Assembly (NCBI RefSeq): GCF_010548305.1
Contig: NZ_JAAGLV010000011.1
Location: 1 to 64,000, forward strand
Direction of reading: 5' to 3'
Source of the DNA: Streptomyces sp. SID13031
GTDB lineage: Bacteria; Actinomycetota; Actinomycetes; Propionibacteriales; Kribbellaceae
Length of the DNA: 64,000 nucleotides
The notes beneath the pieces are model-generated. The model had not been told where the DNA came from. It searched no databases and saw only the letters and a list, made by a program, of their open reading frames with translations. Position 1 is the first letter of the stretch. Every line of letters starts with the position of its first letter. Both the position numbers and the translations under genes were made by a program. Below are positions 16,555 to 24,014 of this stretch, piece by piece.

Positions 16555-16627
16555 TCGAGCTGGGGAGACTCGAACTCCCGTTCCCCTCATCCCAAATGAG
16601 GTGGCCTGGCCGCTGGCCTACAGCTCG
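16555..16627 (-). tRNA. tRNA-Pro(TGG)
   Basis: Acceptor CGAGCTG/CAGCTCG (C1-G72 as in Pro tRNAs), anticodon loop TTTGGGA, T-arm CGGGA-GTTCGAG-TCTCC-like, and discriminator A. CCA is not encoded. Confidence 0.85.
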
Positions 16628-16631
16628 TACT

Positions 16632-16665
16632 CCCCGGCGCACCCGTCGTTTCGGGTGTGCCGGGG
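16632..16665. other. GC-rich spacer hairpin (14-bp stem, one wobble)
   Basis: CCCCGGCGCACCCG pairs with CGGGTGTGCCGGGG across a short loop, between tRNA-Pro and tRNA-Trp. Confidence 0.55.
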
Positions 16666-16725
16666 TATTGCAATGGCATATCCAGTTGTCAATTCTTCGA
16701 ATTGCGGCCCGTGGGCAGCAAAAAG

Positions 16726-16794
16726 CATCGGTGGAAGGAATTGAACCCTCGCAACACGGATTTGGAGTCCGGCTTGCAACCATTGCGCACCGAC
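16726..16794 (-). tRNA. tRNA-Trp(CCA), 69 nt
   Basis: Acceptor GTCGGTG/CACCGAT, anticodon loop CTCCAAA (anticodon CCA) and discriminator G as in Trp tRNAs. The D-arm is a minimal GCAA-TGG-TTGC hairpin. It is the first tRNA on the transcript side of the array, downstream of a terminator. Confidence 0.8.
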
Positions 16795-16802
16795 GTGAGT
16801 GG

Positions 16803-16850
16803 ACAAACAAAAAGCCGCCTAGATCCGGGGTCTCCCGGGCTCTGGCGGCT
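16803..16850 (-). terminator. rho-independent terminator
   Basis: On the minus strand AGCCGCC...GGCGGCT is followed by TTTTTGTTTG. It lies directly after the small 47-aa gene at 16868-17011 and before tRNA-Trp. The array therefore either has its own promoter just inside this point or depends on read-through. Confidence 0.75.
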
Positions 16851-16867
16851 CCTGACGATCTGGATGA

Positions 16868-17011
16868 TCAGTCAGGTGGACCGCCGTAGGCCGGGCTCAG
16901 ACTCCCCGCGAGCTGGTGGATATCGGCGTACAGGCGCACGGATCGCAGGCAAGCAGGCATGGCGTTGCGCTGTTCGCGCCACGTCTTCCTGAACTCTTGC
17001 TTGCCGGTCAC
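16868..17011 (-). CDS. small 47-aa protein of unknown function
   Basis: A GTG start at 17011 is preceded by AGGAG at 6-nt spacing, and a clear terminator follows the stop, so this short frame looks like a real gene. The product is basic and helical (EFRKTWREQRNAMPACLRSVRLYADIHQLAGSL), with no signal peptide or membrane segment. I do not recognise a family. It is a single-gene unit upstream of the tRNA array; a role connected to the array is only suggested by position. Confidence 0.5.
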   Translation of the reverse strand: MTGKQEFRKTWREQRNAMPACLRSVRLYADIHQLAGSLSPAYGGPPD

Positions 17012-17190
17012 GGTGCTCTCCTAGTCTGTTGGTCCTTGCGGGCATTAGTTTCACCCAAGGCGCTAACCGAAGTCAATGCATTTCCCGCAACTTCTATTCC
17101 CCGGCCTTTCCCGGCCCGGGTCGTACGCCGGTACGACGCGGCCTGCCGCCCCCGGGTTCCGGCCATTCCCGCCGATGCGAGGATGGCGAG

Positions 17191-17586
17191 ATGATCGACA
17201 AGGTGGCCTGGATCGAGCTCGCGGACGGCAAGGTGCTCAGTACGAGATCGAAGGGCAAGGACGCGTACTACATCCCCGGCGGGAAGCGCGAGCCTGGCGA
17301 GTCCGACGTCGAGACACTGGTCCGCGAGATCGCCGAGGAGCTCTCCGTCCGGATCGACCCGGCGACCGCAGTACACCTCGGCACGTTCGAGGCCCAGGCC
17401 CATGGCCAGCCGGACGGCGTCATCGTCCGCATGACGTGCTACACCGCCCGGTACTCCGGCACGCTGGCCCCCGCGAGCGAGATCGCCGAACTCGTCTGGC
17501 TCTCAGCCACCGACACCGCCCGCATCGCCCCCGTGGACCACCTGATCTTCGCCCACCTCCAAGCAGCCGGCCTGCTCCACCCCTGA
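17191..17586 (+). CDS. NUDIX hydrolase
   Basis: A 131-aa pyrophosphohydrolase. The Nudix box reads GGKREPGESDVETLVREIAEELSV, matching Gx5Ex7REUxEExGU except that the Gly before the final hydrophobic is replaced by Ser. Substrate is typically a nucleoside diphosphate linked to another group; the exact one cannot be predicted. The ATG at 17191 follows GAGGATGG. It stands alone just upstream of tRNA-Thr and is convergent with the tRNA array, so it is probably an ordinary chromosomal gene. Confidence 0.88.
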   Translation: MIDKVAWIELADGKVLSTRSKGKDAYYIPGGKREPGESDVETLVREIAEELSVRIDPATAVHLGTFEAQAHGQPDGVIVRMTCYTARYSGTLAPASEIAELVWLSATDTARIAPVDHLIFAHLQAAGLLHP

Positions 17587-17655
17587 CCCACCCAGGTATC
17601 CGATTCGGAATCAGCCCGCCATCCCGCTACACTCTTGCATCGGCCCCCGGGCCAC

Positions 17656-17731
17656 GCCGCCTTAGCTCAGTCGGCAGAGCGTCTCACTCGTAATGAGAAG
17701 GTCATCGGTTCGATTCCGATAGGCGGCTCCA
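17656..17731 (+). tRNA. tRNA-Thr(CGT), island insertion site
   Basis: A complete canonical tRNA with acceptor GCCGCCT/AGGCGGC, D-arm TAGCTCAGTCGGCAGAGC, anticodon stem TCTCA/TGAGA with loop CTCGTAA, and encoded CCA. Its 3' 38 nt fall within the 41-bp repeat also found at 39096-39136, so it is the integration target of the island. Confidence 0.95.
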
Positions 17732-17734
17732 CCA
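17694..17734 (+). repeat. left attachment site (attL core, 41 bp)
   Basis: It runs from the 3' side of the anticodon stem to the end of tRNA-Thr and is identical to 39096-39136. An arm-type motif CTCTGACCAGGC lies 7 bp beyond it at 17741-17752, and AAGTACGGAAAGC lies at 17809-17821. Confidence 0.88.
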
Positions 17735-18390
17735 AGGCCCCTCTGACCAGGCAAAACGCCGAAGTCAGAGGGCCTGCTTCTCGCACCGGATCAGCCAGGT
17801 ACGAGAAGAAGTACGGAAAGCCGGGCGGGTTTCTGCAGGTATCCGCAGAGGTGTAGGCCGCGCCGGTGTGCGGGCGGGGTCTGCCACTCAACCGCGTGTA
17901 AGAGCGCGCCTCGGACCGTGACCGGGGGTGCATGCCCTCGGGAATCTTGAAGCTGTCGGGCCGTGCAGGGGCTGCTCGTGGCCTCGTCCTGGCGTCAATA
18001 GTGGCCCTGCCTGGTATCCCTGTTGCCCCAAGTTGGGCGTGAGCTCCGAATGACCCGGTTGCGGTCACGCTAGGGGCGGTGGAGCGCCGTTGATGAGACC
18101 TGAGACGAACCCAGGCCGTTCCTTGGGCCGAGACAAGCGTTGGAGGGCGCTGGCTACGCACGCCCGATTCTCTCGACGGATGCGCCAGCTTGGGATGGCT
18201 AGTGACGCCGCGGGTTGCCCCTTGACCCGGCTGTGTATCATCATCGGTGGCAAGGGGCTCGGGAATGTACCTGAGCATCCACCAGATCTCTTCGAGACAC
18301 GGAGCGCGGGACTATGCCTGCGCCACCGTCTCTGTCCCCGTACCTCGTTCTCGTCCTCGGGGCGTCATGCGCCGAGGCAGGAGGAAACCT
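17735..18390. other. non-coding left end of the island
   Basis: This holds the arm-type repeats noted for attL. The remaining bases show no gene with plausible codon use and ribosome site, and no clear structured element. Confidence 0.5.
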
Positions 18391-19380
18391 GTGACGATCT
18401 ATTCCCAGCACCCAAGCCGTGGCAAGGTCCAGATCCTCGCCACCTACCAAGGACCGAGCGGCGTTCTGTCCGCAACTGTCACCAGCGTTGAGAACCAGGC
18501 TGTTGCCGGCCCGATCGTCGACGCGCTGAACCGCGTCTCGGCGTACACGACCGTGCCGGTCAGCGTCCAAGACGAGCGAGACGACCGCTATCGCCGCTAT
18601 CCCACCGACCACATCGATGCGCTCGTGGATCCGGAGGCCCGGCTCGCGCTGCGAGTCGGCGCGCATAGCCTCTGGTATCAGCACGTCATGCTGCGTCTCG
18701 CCAATGCCCTCAAGGACCTGGACGAGGCGACAGCTGCCGCCCCATCGCCTGTACGAACTGCGATAGCCGCCGAGCTGGAAGTCGAGGCGCGCGACCTAAG
18801 GCATGGGTTGGCCGAGTTTTCCGAGGGCGTGAGACCGCCTACGGATGAGCTTCGCCGGGTATGGGACAACGACGCGCCGTTCGTCACTTCGGAGGAGGCG
18901 TTGAGCGATGCGACTCGGCATCGTCTGGACGAGCAAGAAGACGAAGGGGATGCCGCGGATCGTCGCCGGGCGGTCGCCGACCTGCAACTGCTCTACGACG
19001 CGTACGTCAAGTCCACCAATACCGGAGCGCGGTTGGAGCTCGGCGAGTTCCTCGTCGAGGACGACCCTTGGGGCGACGAACGTGACAACTTCTTCCTCGA
19101 TATATCAGCGCCACTTCCGGATGAAGATTCGCCGCAGGATGCCTGGAGCGTCGGCATCTACCGATGGGTGCCCGACGACCCCGACGAGGAATACGGCGCA
19201 GCCTCTGGCGATTCAATCCTCGCGTGTCGTCGGTCGACCACACCTGACCTCGACGAACTGGTCAATCTGCTGAACCTCAGCAGTGGCGACAACGCCCAGC
19301 TCGCAGCCTGGGCAGCGACCCCGCTGGGAGAACCTCTTGCTGGTACCACTTTCGTCGTGACTGCTCGCCACACCGACTGA
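18391..19380 (+). CDS. hypothetical protein next to type I restriction genes
   Basis: A 329-aa acidic cytoplasmic protein. The GTG at 18391 follows CAGGAGG at good spacing; the frame is open upstream but the codons there look non-coding. The N-terminal part looks beta-rich (VTIYSQHPSRGKVQILATYQGPSG). The middle is strongly charged and helical (DATRHRLDEQEDEGDAADRRRAVADLQLLYDAYVK), and the C-terminus repeats DDP-type acidic turns. There is no transmembrane segment and no enzyme motif I recognise. It faces the hsd operon across a strong hairpin and may be an island accessory or anti-restriction protein, but nothing in the sequence proves this. Confidence 0.65.
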   Translation: MTIYSQHPSRGKVQILATYQGPSGVLSATVTSVENQAVAGPIVDALNRVSAYTTVPVSVQDERDDRYRRYPTDHIDALVDPEARLALRVGAHSLWYQHVMLRLANALKDLDEATAAAPSPVRTAIAAELEVEARDLRHGLAEFSEGVRPPTDELRRVWDNDAPFVTSEEALSDATRHRLDEQEDEGDAADRRRAVADLQLLYDAYVKSTNTGARLELGEFLVEDDPWGDERDNFFLDISAPLPDEDSPQDAWSVGIYRWVPDDPDEEYGAASGDSILACRRSTTPDLDELVNLLNLSSGDNAQLAAWAATPLGEPLAGTTFVVTARHTD

Positions 19381-19498
19381 ATACCGCCGTACCGAGACCC
19401 CTTGGAGCGCCGGCACGCGTCATACTGAAGCGTGCTGGCGCTGTAATGGACCTGCGTTCCAAGTGGGATGCAGCATCGGGAAGAGTGGATCCGCGTGA

Positions 19499-19532
19499 CC
19501 TGAGGGTCGGCGTAGGGTCACCGACCCTCAGG
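19499..19532. terminator. bidirectional terminator hairpin
   Basis: CCTGAGGGTCGG and CCGACCCTCAGG pair perfectly (12 bp) around a 10-nt loop between the convergent 18391 gene and hsdR. The T-run is weak, as is usual in actinobacteria. Confidence 0.7.
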
Positions 19533-19563
19533 ATGTTCTTCCGCAATCGCAGTACCTCCTGCG

Positions 19564-22500
19564 CTAGCCCTGCTTTGCCGCGGGTGCCCAGAGGGCGGCA
19601 ATGATCTCCATCTGCTTGAGTACCAGGTCGACCGCCTCACGCTCCTCCTCCGGCGGGTAGTCGAACATCGCCAGCACGCGGCGGATGCGGGTACGGAGCT
19701 TCGCCCGGACGGGTTCGCGGGAGAGCCAGTCAACGGAGAGGTTCTTCTGGATGTCCTTGACTAAGGCACGGGCGATCTTGGCAAGGGTGTCGTCACCGCC
19801 CTCCATCACCTCGGCCATGTCGCGGTGTGCGACGGCGTCGTAGAAGGCCAGTTCGGCGTGGGTCAGCGGCGGGTCGAACCGCTCACCACGGCGGGCCTCC
19901 TCGGATACTTCCCGCGCGAGAGCGGCGAGTTCGGCGATGACCTGGGCGCTAGTGAGCTGCTGGAGCATGTACCGCTTCATCAGGTCGTTGAGGCGCTCGG
20001 TAAAGCTCTCGTTGCGGACGACGTTGTGCTTGGTCACCTCACGCATCTTCTGCTGGATCATGCGGCGCAGGGCCTCGGTCACGAGGTGCGGAGTCTCGGA
20101 GTTCTCCAGCTTGCGCAGCTGCGCCTCGTTGATGCGGGTGATGTCGAGCCGTCCAATCCCGGCCTCTACGTACAGGTCAGTGATCTCGTCGGCGTCGACG
20201 ATTGAGGCCGCGAGGGCTTGCAGGTAGCGCTGGACCTCGGCGCTGAGCGGATCTCCGTTAGCCTCACGCTGGGCAGCGTCGAGCTTGATCATCCAGGCCC
20301 TGACCTCGCTGAAGAATGAGATGTCACGACGCCAGTCATCCATGTCTTCGCAGCGTTCGGCGATCTCCTTGCTCATCGCGCAGACACGGTAGAAGCGGTC
20401 CAGCCGAGCGGCACTGTCCTTGAAGCGGACGGAGAGCGGCTTGCTGGGAGGGTCGACCTTGTTCCCCGGGGTCTTCGGGTTGCGCAAGAAGTCAGCGGTT
20501 AGGCGCAGCGCCCGCCTGCGGGAGTCAGGGCGGCCGCTGTCGCCGAGCCATACCTTCCAACGACTCCCAGCTAGCAGGCCCTTGATCGTGGCTAGCTCGT
20601 TCTTGACCTCGGTGACGGCCCGTTCGATGTCCGCGCCGAGAGTCTGGTCCTTGCGGTCCTGGTCCGAGTACTCACGCAGGGCCTTGGTGAGGTTGTCGGT
20701 GAGAGGCGCGTAGCCGACGAGCAGGCCATCCTGCTTGCCGCGGAAACGACGGTTGACCCGAGCGAGCGCCTGCATCAGGTTGGCGCCCTGCATCGGGCGG
20801 TCCATGTACAGAGTGTGGATCGGCGGGGCGTCGTAGCCGGTGAGCAGCATCGAGTGGACGATGAGCAGTTCCAGCTCGTCGTCGGGGTCCTTTGCGCGCT
20901 TCTGGACGATCTTCTGCTGGGACTTGCGCAGCGAGTGTTTGCGCAAGTGCTCGGGATCGGAGCGGTCGCCGTGGAAGACGATCTTCATGACCCCCTTGCC
21001 GACCTCGTCACTGACCCAGACTGGGCGCCGCTCGGCTAGCGCATCGAACACCCGTACGCAGATCTCGCGAGTCGCGCACACAACCATGGCCTTGCCGGGG
21101 GCACCGATGTCGGGCTTGACCAGGTCACGGCGCTGCTCCCAGTGCGCGATCAGGTCGTCGGCGAGCTTCGCTAGGCGGTCGGGCGCACCGTAGATGGTGT
21201 TCATTGTTGTCGCGTACTGGATGGCGCGGCGGCGCTCGGCGTCGTCCATGCCCTCGGTGAGGGTGTTCGCTTGCTCGTCGAGCGTGTTCGGGTCGACGTC
21301 CTTGGGTAGATCGACCTCGATGACACGTGGCTCGTGGAACACCCGGACCGTCGCCCCGTCATCGACGGCGCGCTTCAGGTCGTAAATGTCGATGTACTCG
21401 CCGAAGACTGCACGAGTGTCGGCCTCAGCCTTCGAGATCGGCGTACCGGTGAAGGCAAGCAAGGTGGCATGCGGTAGGGCATCCCGCAGATGACGGGCGT
21501 AGCCGTCAAGGCTGTCGTAGTGCGAGCGGTGGGCCTCGTCGACGATCACCAATATGTTGCGCCGCTCGGAGAGGAGAGGGTGGGACTTGCCGGCGTCCTT
21601 CTCCTCCTTGCTCAGGCCGAACTTCTGGAGGGTAGTGAAGATGATCCCGCCGACGTTGCGCCGCGTCAGCTCGGTGCGCAACTCCTCGCGCGAGTCGACC
21701 TGATGGGCCTTCTGGCCGAGCAAAGTCTCGCTGTCGAGAAAGGTGTCGTAGAGCTGGTCGTCTAGGTCATTGCGGTCGGTGATGACGACAATGGTGGGGT
21801 TGTTAAGGGCCGGGTGACGAGCGACTAGGGCCGCCGTCTCCACCATCTCCTCCGACTTGCCCGCGCCCTGTGTGTGCCAGACGACACCGGCCTGGCCGTT
21901 CGTCCGTGACGCCTCGACGACGGCGTCCACCGCCTTGTTCACCGCGAAGTACTGGTGCGGCTTCGCGATGCGCTTGCCGGAGAGAGGCTCGCCGGGTGTG
22001 GGCGGGGGGAAATTGACGAAGTTGCGGCTGAGCAAGAGGAACCGGTCCTGCGTGAAGAGACCGTGCAGGGCCAGGTTCAGTGCCTCGAGGCCGTCGTAGC
22101 CGGGCTCGTTGGTGTCGACGCGTTCACCTTCATGGTCAACGTTCCAGGGCGCGAAGTGCTCGTATGGCGTGAACAGTGTGCCGTACTTGGCGGTTATGCC
22201 GTCCGAGACCAGGCACAGGATGTTGTAGCGGAACGCGATCGGGAATTCCGCGACATACGTCTGGAGTTGCGCGTGCGCCGACTTGAGGGTCGCGTTCTCG
22301 TCGGACGCGCTCTTCAGCTCGATGACAGCCAGGGGCAGACCGTTGACGTACAGGACGATGTCGAAGCGGCGATGACTGCCGTCGGTATCCCTGACCGTGA
22401 CCTGGTTGACAGCGAGGTAGCTGTTCATGTCGGGGTCCGCGAAGTCGACGAGACGGACGGTCGGGGTCTGCTCGGCGCCGAACTCGTCGGTGTAGGTCAG

Positions 22501-22836
22501 GCGAACGCCGGCCGTTAGATACTCATGGGCCTGCTTGTTCTCCGGGTAGGCCTCGCGGGATGTCGGATCGGTCGCGATACGCATCGCCTCGTGGACGGCG
22601 GTCGAGGTCAACTCCGGGTTCAGCTTCTCAATGGCCGCCTGGAGTTCGTCGTGGAGGATCAGGTCGTCCCAGTCGCGGCGGTGACCGGTGCCGGGGGCGA
22701 GGTCTCTTCCGGGCCTGGTTTCCCACGCGAGTTGAGCGAGTTCGTCCAGGGCCAGGTGCTCCCAGGTGGACTCGGTCATTTTGGCATCGAGGTGGGCAGG
22801 AGTGTGAGTGGGCTCGTTGCCGCTTTCGGTGGTCAT
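19564..22836 (-). CDS. hsdR: type I restriction endonuclease subunit R
   Basis: The 1090-aa motor and nuclease subunit of a type I restriction-modification complex. The PD-(D/E)xK nuclease is visible near residues 155-180 (RFDIVLYVNGLPLAVIELKSA). The SF2 translocase follows with Walker A VVWHTQGAGKSEEM (about 320), the DEAH-type box VDEAHRSHYDS (about 430) and FTGTP. A long helical C-terminal region binds the methylase. Length and motif order are normal, so it should be active. The start overlaps the hsdS stop by 4 nt, so the three genes are one operon reading hsdM-hsdS-hsdR on the minus strand. Confidence 0.95.
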   Translation of the reverse strand: MTTESGNEPTHTPAHLDAKMTESTWEHLALDELAQLAWETRPGRDLAPGTGHRRDWDDLILHDELQAAIEKLNPELTSTAVHEAMRIATDPTSREAYPENKQAHEYLTAGVRLTYTDEFGAEQTPTVRLVDFADPDMNSYLAVNQVTVRDTDGSHRRFDIVLYVNGLPLAVIELKSASDENATLKSAHAQLQTYVAEFPIAFRYNILCLVSDGITAKYGTLFTPYEHFAPWNVDHEGERVDTNEPGYDGLEALNLALHGLFTQDRFLLLSRNFVNFPPPTPGEPLSGKRIAKPHQYFAVNKAVDAVVEASRTNGQAGVVWHTQGAGKSEEMVETAALVARHPALNNPTIVVITDRNDLDDQLYDTFLDSETLLGQKAHQVDSREELRTELTRRNVGGIIFTTLQKFGLSKEEKDAGKSHPLLSERRNILVIVDEAHRSHYDSLDGYARHLRDALPHATLLAFTGTPISKAEADTRAVFGEYIDIYDLKRAVDDGATVRVFHEPRVIEVDLPKDVDPNTLDEQANTLTEGMDDAERRRAIQYATTMNTIYGAPDRLAKLADDLIAHWEQRRDLVKPDIGAPGKAMVVCATREICVRVFDALAERRPVWVSDEVGKGVMKIVFHGDRSDPEHLRKHSLRKSQQKIVQKRAKDPDDELELLIVHSMLLTGYDAPPIHTLYMDRPMQGANLMQALARVNRRFRGKQDGLLVGYAPLTDNLTKALREYSDQDRKDQTLGADIERAVTEVKNELATIKGLLAGSRWKVWLGDSGRPDSRRRALRLTADFLRNPKTPGNKVDPPSKPLSVRFKDSAARLDRFYRVCAMSKEIAERCEDMDDWRRDISFFSEVRAWMIKLDAAQREANGDPLSAEVQRYLQALAASIVDADEITDLYVEAGIGRLDITRINEAQLRKLENSETPHLVTEALRRMIQQKMREVTKHNVVRNESFTERLNDLMKRYMLQQLTSAQVIAELAALAREVSEEARRGERFDPPLTHAELAFYDAVAHRDMAEVMEGGDDTLAKIARALVKDIQKNLSVDWLSREPVRAKLRTRIRRVLAMFDYPPEEEREAVDLVLKQMEIIAALWAPAAKQG

Positions 22837-24014
22837 ACGGCGTCCTCCACGATCTTCTCGGCGTTACGAACTCGGAGCTTGCCGGACATTAGTTGGGGGA
22901 GGAGGGTGTCTCGGAGTGCAGTTAGAGTGAGCGACTCCTGCTCTGCCGCGAGAGCCCTATCCCAAATGGGCCCGAGCTGAGAATCGAGCTTCTGCGCCAT
23001 GGCGATACTTGGAGTCAAAACCAGCTCGTCAAGGTGACGGCGCTGGATATGACCCATCGTGGTTGCTTTGTCAGCGGCAATCGCTCGGAACTCGTCGAGC
23101 TTCAGACGGAGGAGCTCTGCAACAAGCCACGTAGGGCGATCGTCCTTCGGCACAACCTTGAAGATGTGCTGATTGATGATGGCCTCGGGTCGGTACCAGC
23201 GAGCAATGGTGAGGGAGCCCGACCAGGCAAAAAGTAGGTCGCCAGGACGCACGAGATGCTTGTCAGGCACCTCAATATCGTTGTAGACGGTCGAGCTTCC
23301 AGGGCCGGAATTGAGTTCTGCAATTCGAGCGACCATGCGACCTGTGCCGGTTGCATCCTTCGTGAAGGCGCGCCCGTTAATGAACTCCGCCGCACTAGAG
23401 AGCTTTTCTTGTCGGAATTCCTCTGAAACTTCTCTGTGTGCGCCCTCATACCGGGCAGAGATCAGTGAATCCGCAGTGGCCGAGAAATGCCTATTGGCCG
23501 TGATTTTGTCATCCATAGCTCCCAGTGTGGCCGCAATTCGCTCTTGATAACTCCGCTCAGGCATCGGCACAGGAATCTCCCGCAGTACGCCAAGGTTGAT
23601 CTTTTGTGTCACACTCCCACGAAGTCGCGCCGTCAGCCATTCCACAGCCGCAGGAGACTTCAGGTACCAGTTGACGAAGCTGTGGCTGACGGAATCTCCG
23701 AGTGCGATGACAGCAACATCGCGGGAGACGTTGAAGCCTGCCATTTCAGTTGGAACGATTGCCGAATGGCCAGGCTCCGCAATCAGATTGATCACTAGTT
23801 CGCCACCGTGAAGAATGGTTCGAGAGAATCCGTCACTCACTTCTTGGGTCACGCGCTTCTCGTCATTGAAGACAATCCTATTATTCCGGATGTCGCCGCC
23901 TCGGATCACAGGGACGCCGCCCGCAACAAAGTCGCCAACCTTAACGATTCCATAGGTGATGCCACGACTGCGGTCGCAGAGTTCTCCTAGCGGCAGGGTG
24001 GGCCACTCAGTCAT
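22833..24014 (-). CDS. hsdS: type I restriction specificity subunit S
   Basis: A 393-aa DNA-recognition subunit with two target-recognition domains, each followed by a conserved helix: LGVLREIPVPMPERSYQERIAATLGAMDDKI in the middle and HLDELVLTPSIAMAQKLDSQLGPIWDRALAAEQE at the end. The bipartite target cannot be predicted. The ATG at 24014 lies 8 nt inside the end of hsdM with GGGAGG upstream. Lower GC and more mixed codon use than its neighbours are seen in parts of the recognition domains, as is common for exchanged hsdS segments. Confidence 0.92.
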   Translation of the reverse strand: MTEWPTLPLGELCDRSRGITYGIVKVGDFVAGGVPVIRGGDIRNNRIVFNDEKRVTQEVSDGFSRTILHGGELVINLIAEPGHSAIVPTEMAGFNVSRDVAVIALGDSVSHSFVNWYLKSPAAVEWLTARLRGSVTQKINLGVLREIPVPMPERSYQERIAATLGAMDDKITANRHFSATADSLISARYEGAHREVSEEFRQEKLSSAAEFINGRAFTKDATGTGRMVARIAELNSGPGSSTVYNDIEVPDKHLVRPGDLLFAWSGSLTIARWYRPEAIINQHIFKVVPKDDRPTWLVAELLRLKLDEFRAIAADKATTMGHIQRRHLDELVLTPSIAMAQKLDSQLGPIWDRALAAEQESLTLTALRDTLLPQLMSGKLRVRNAEKIVEDAV

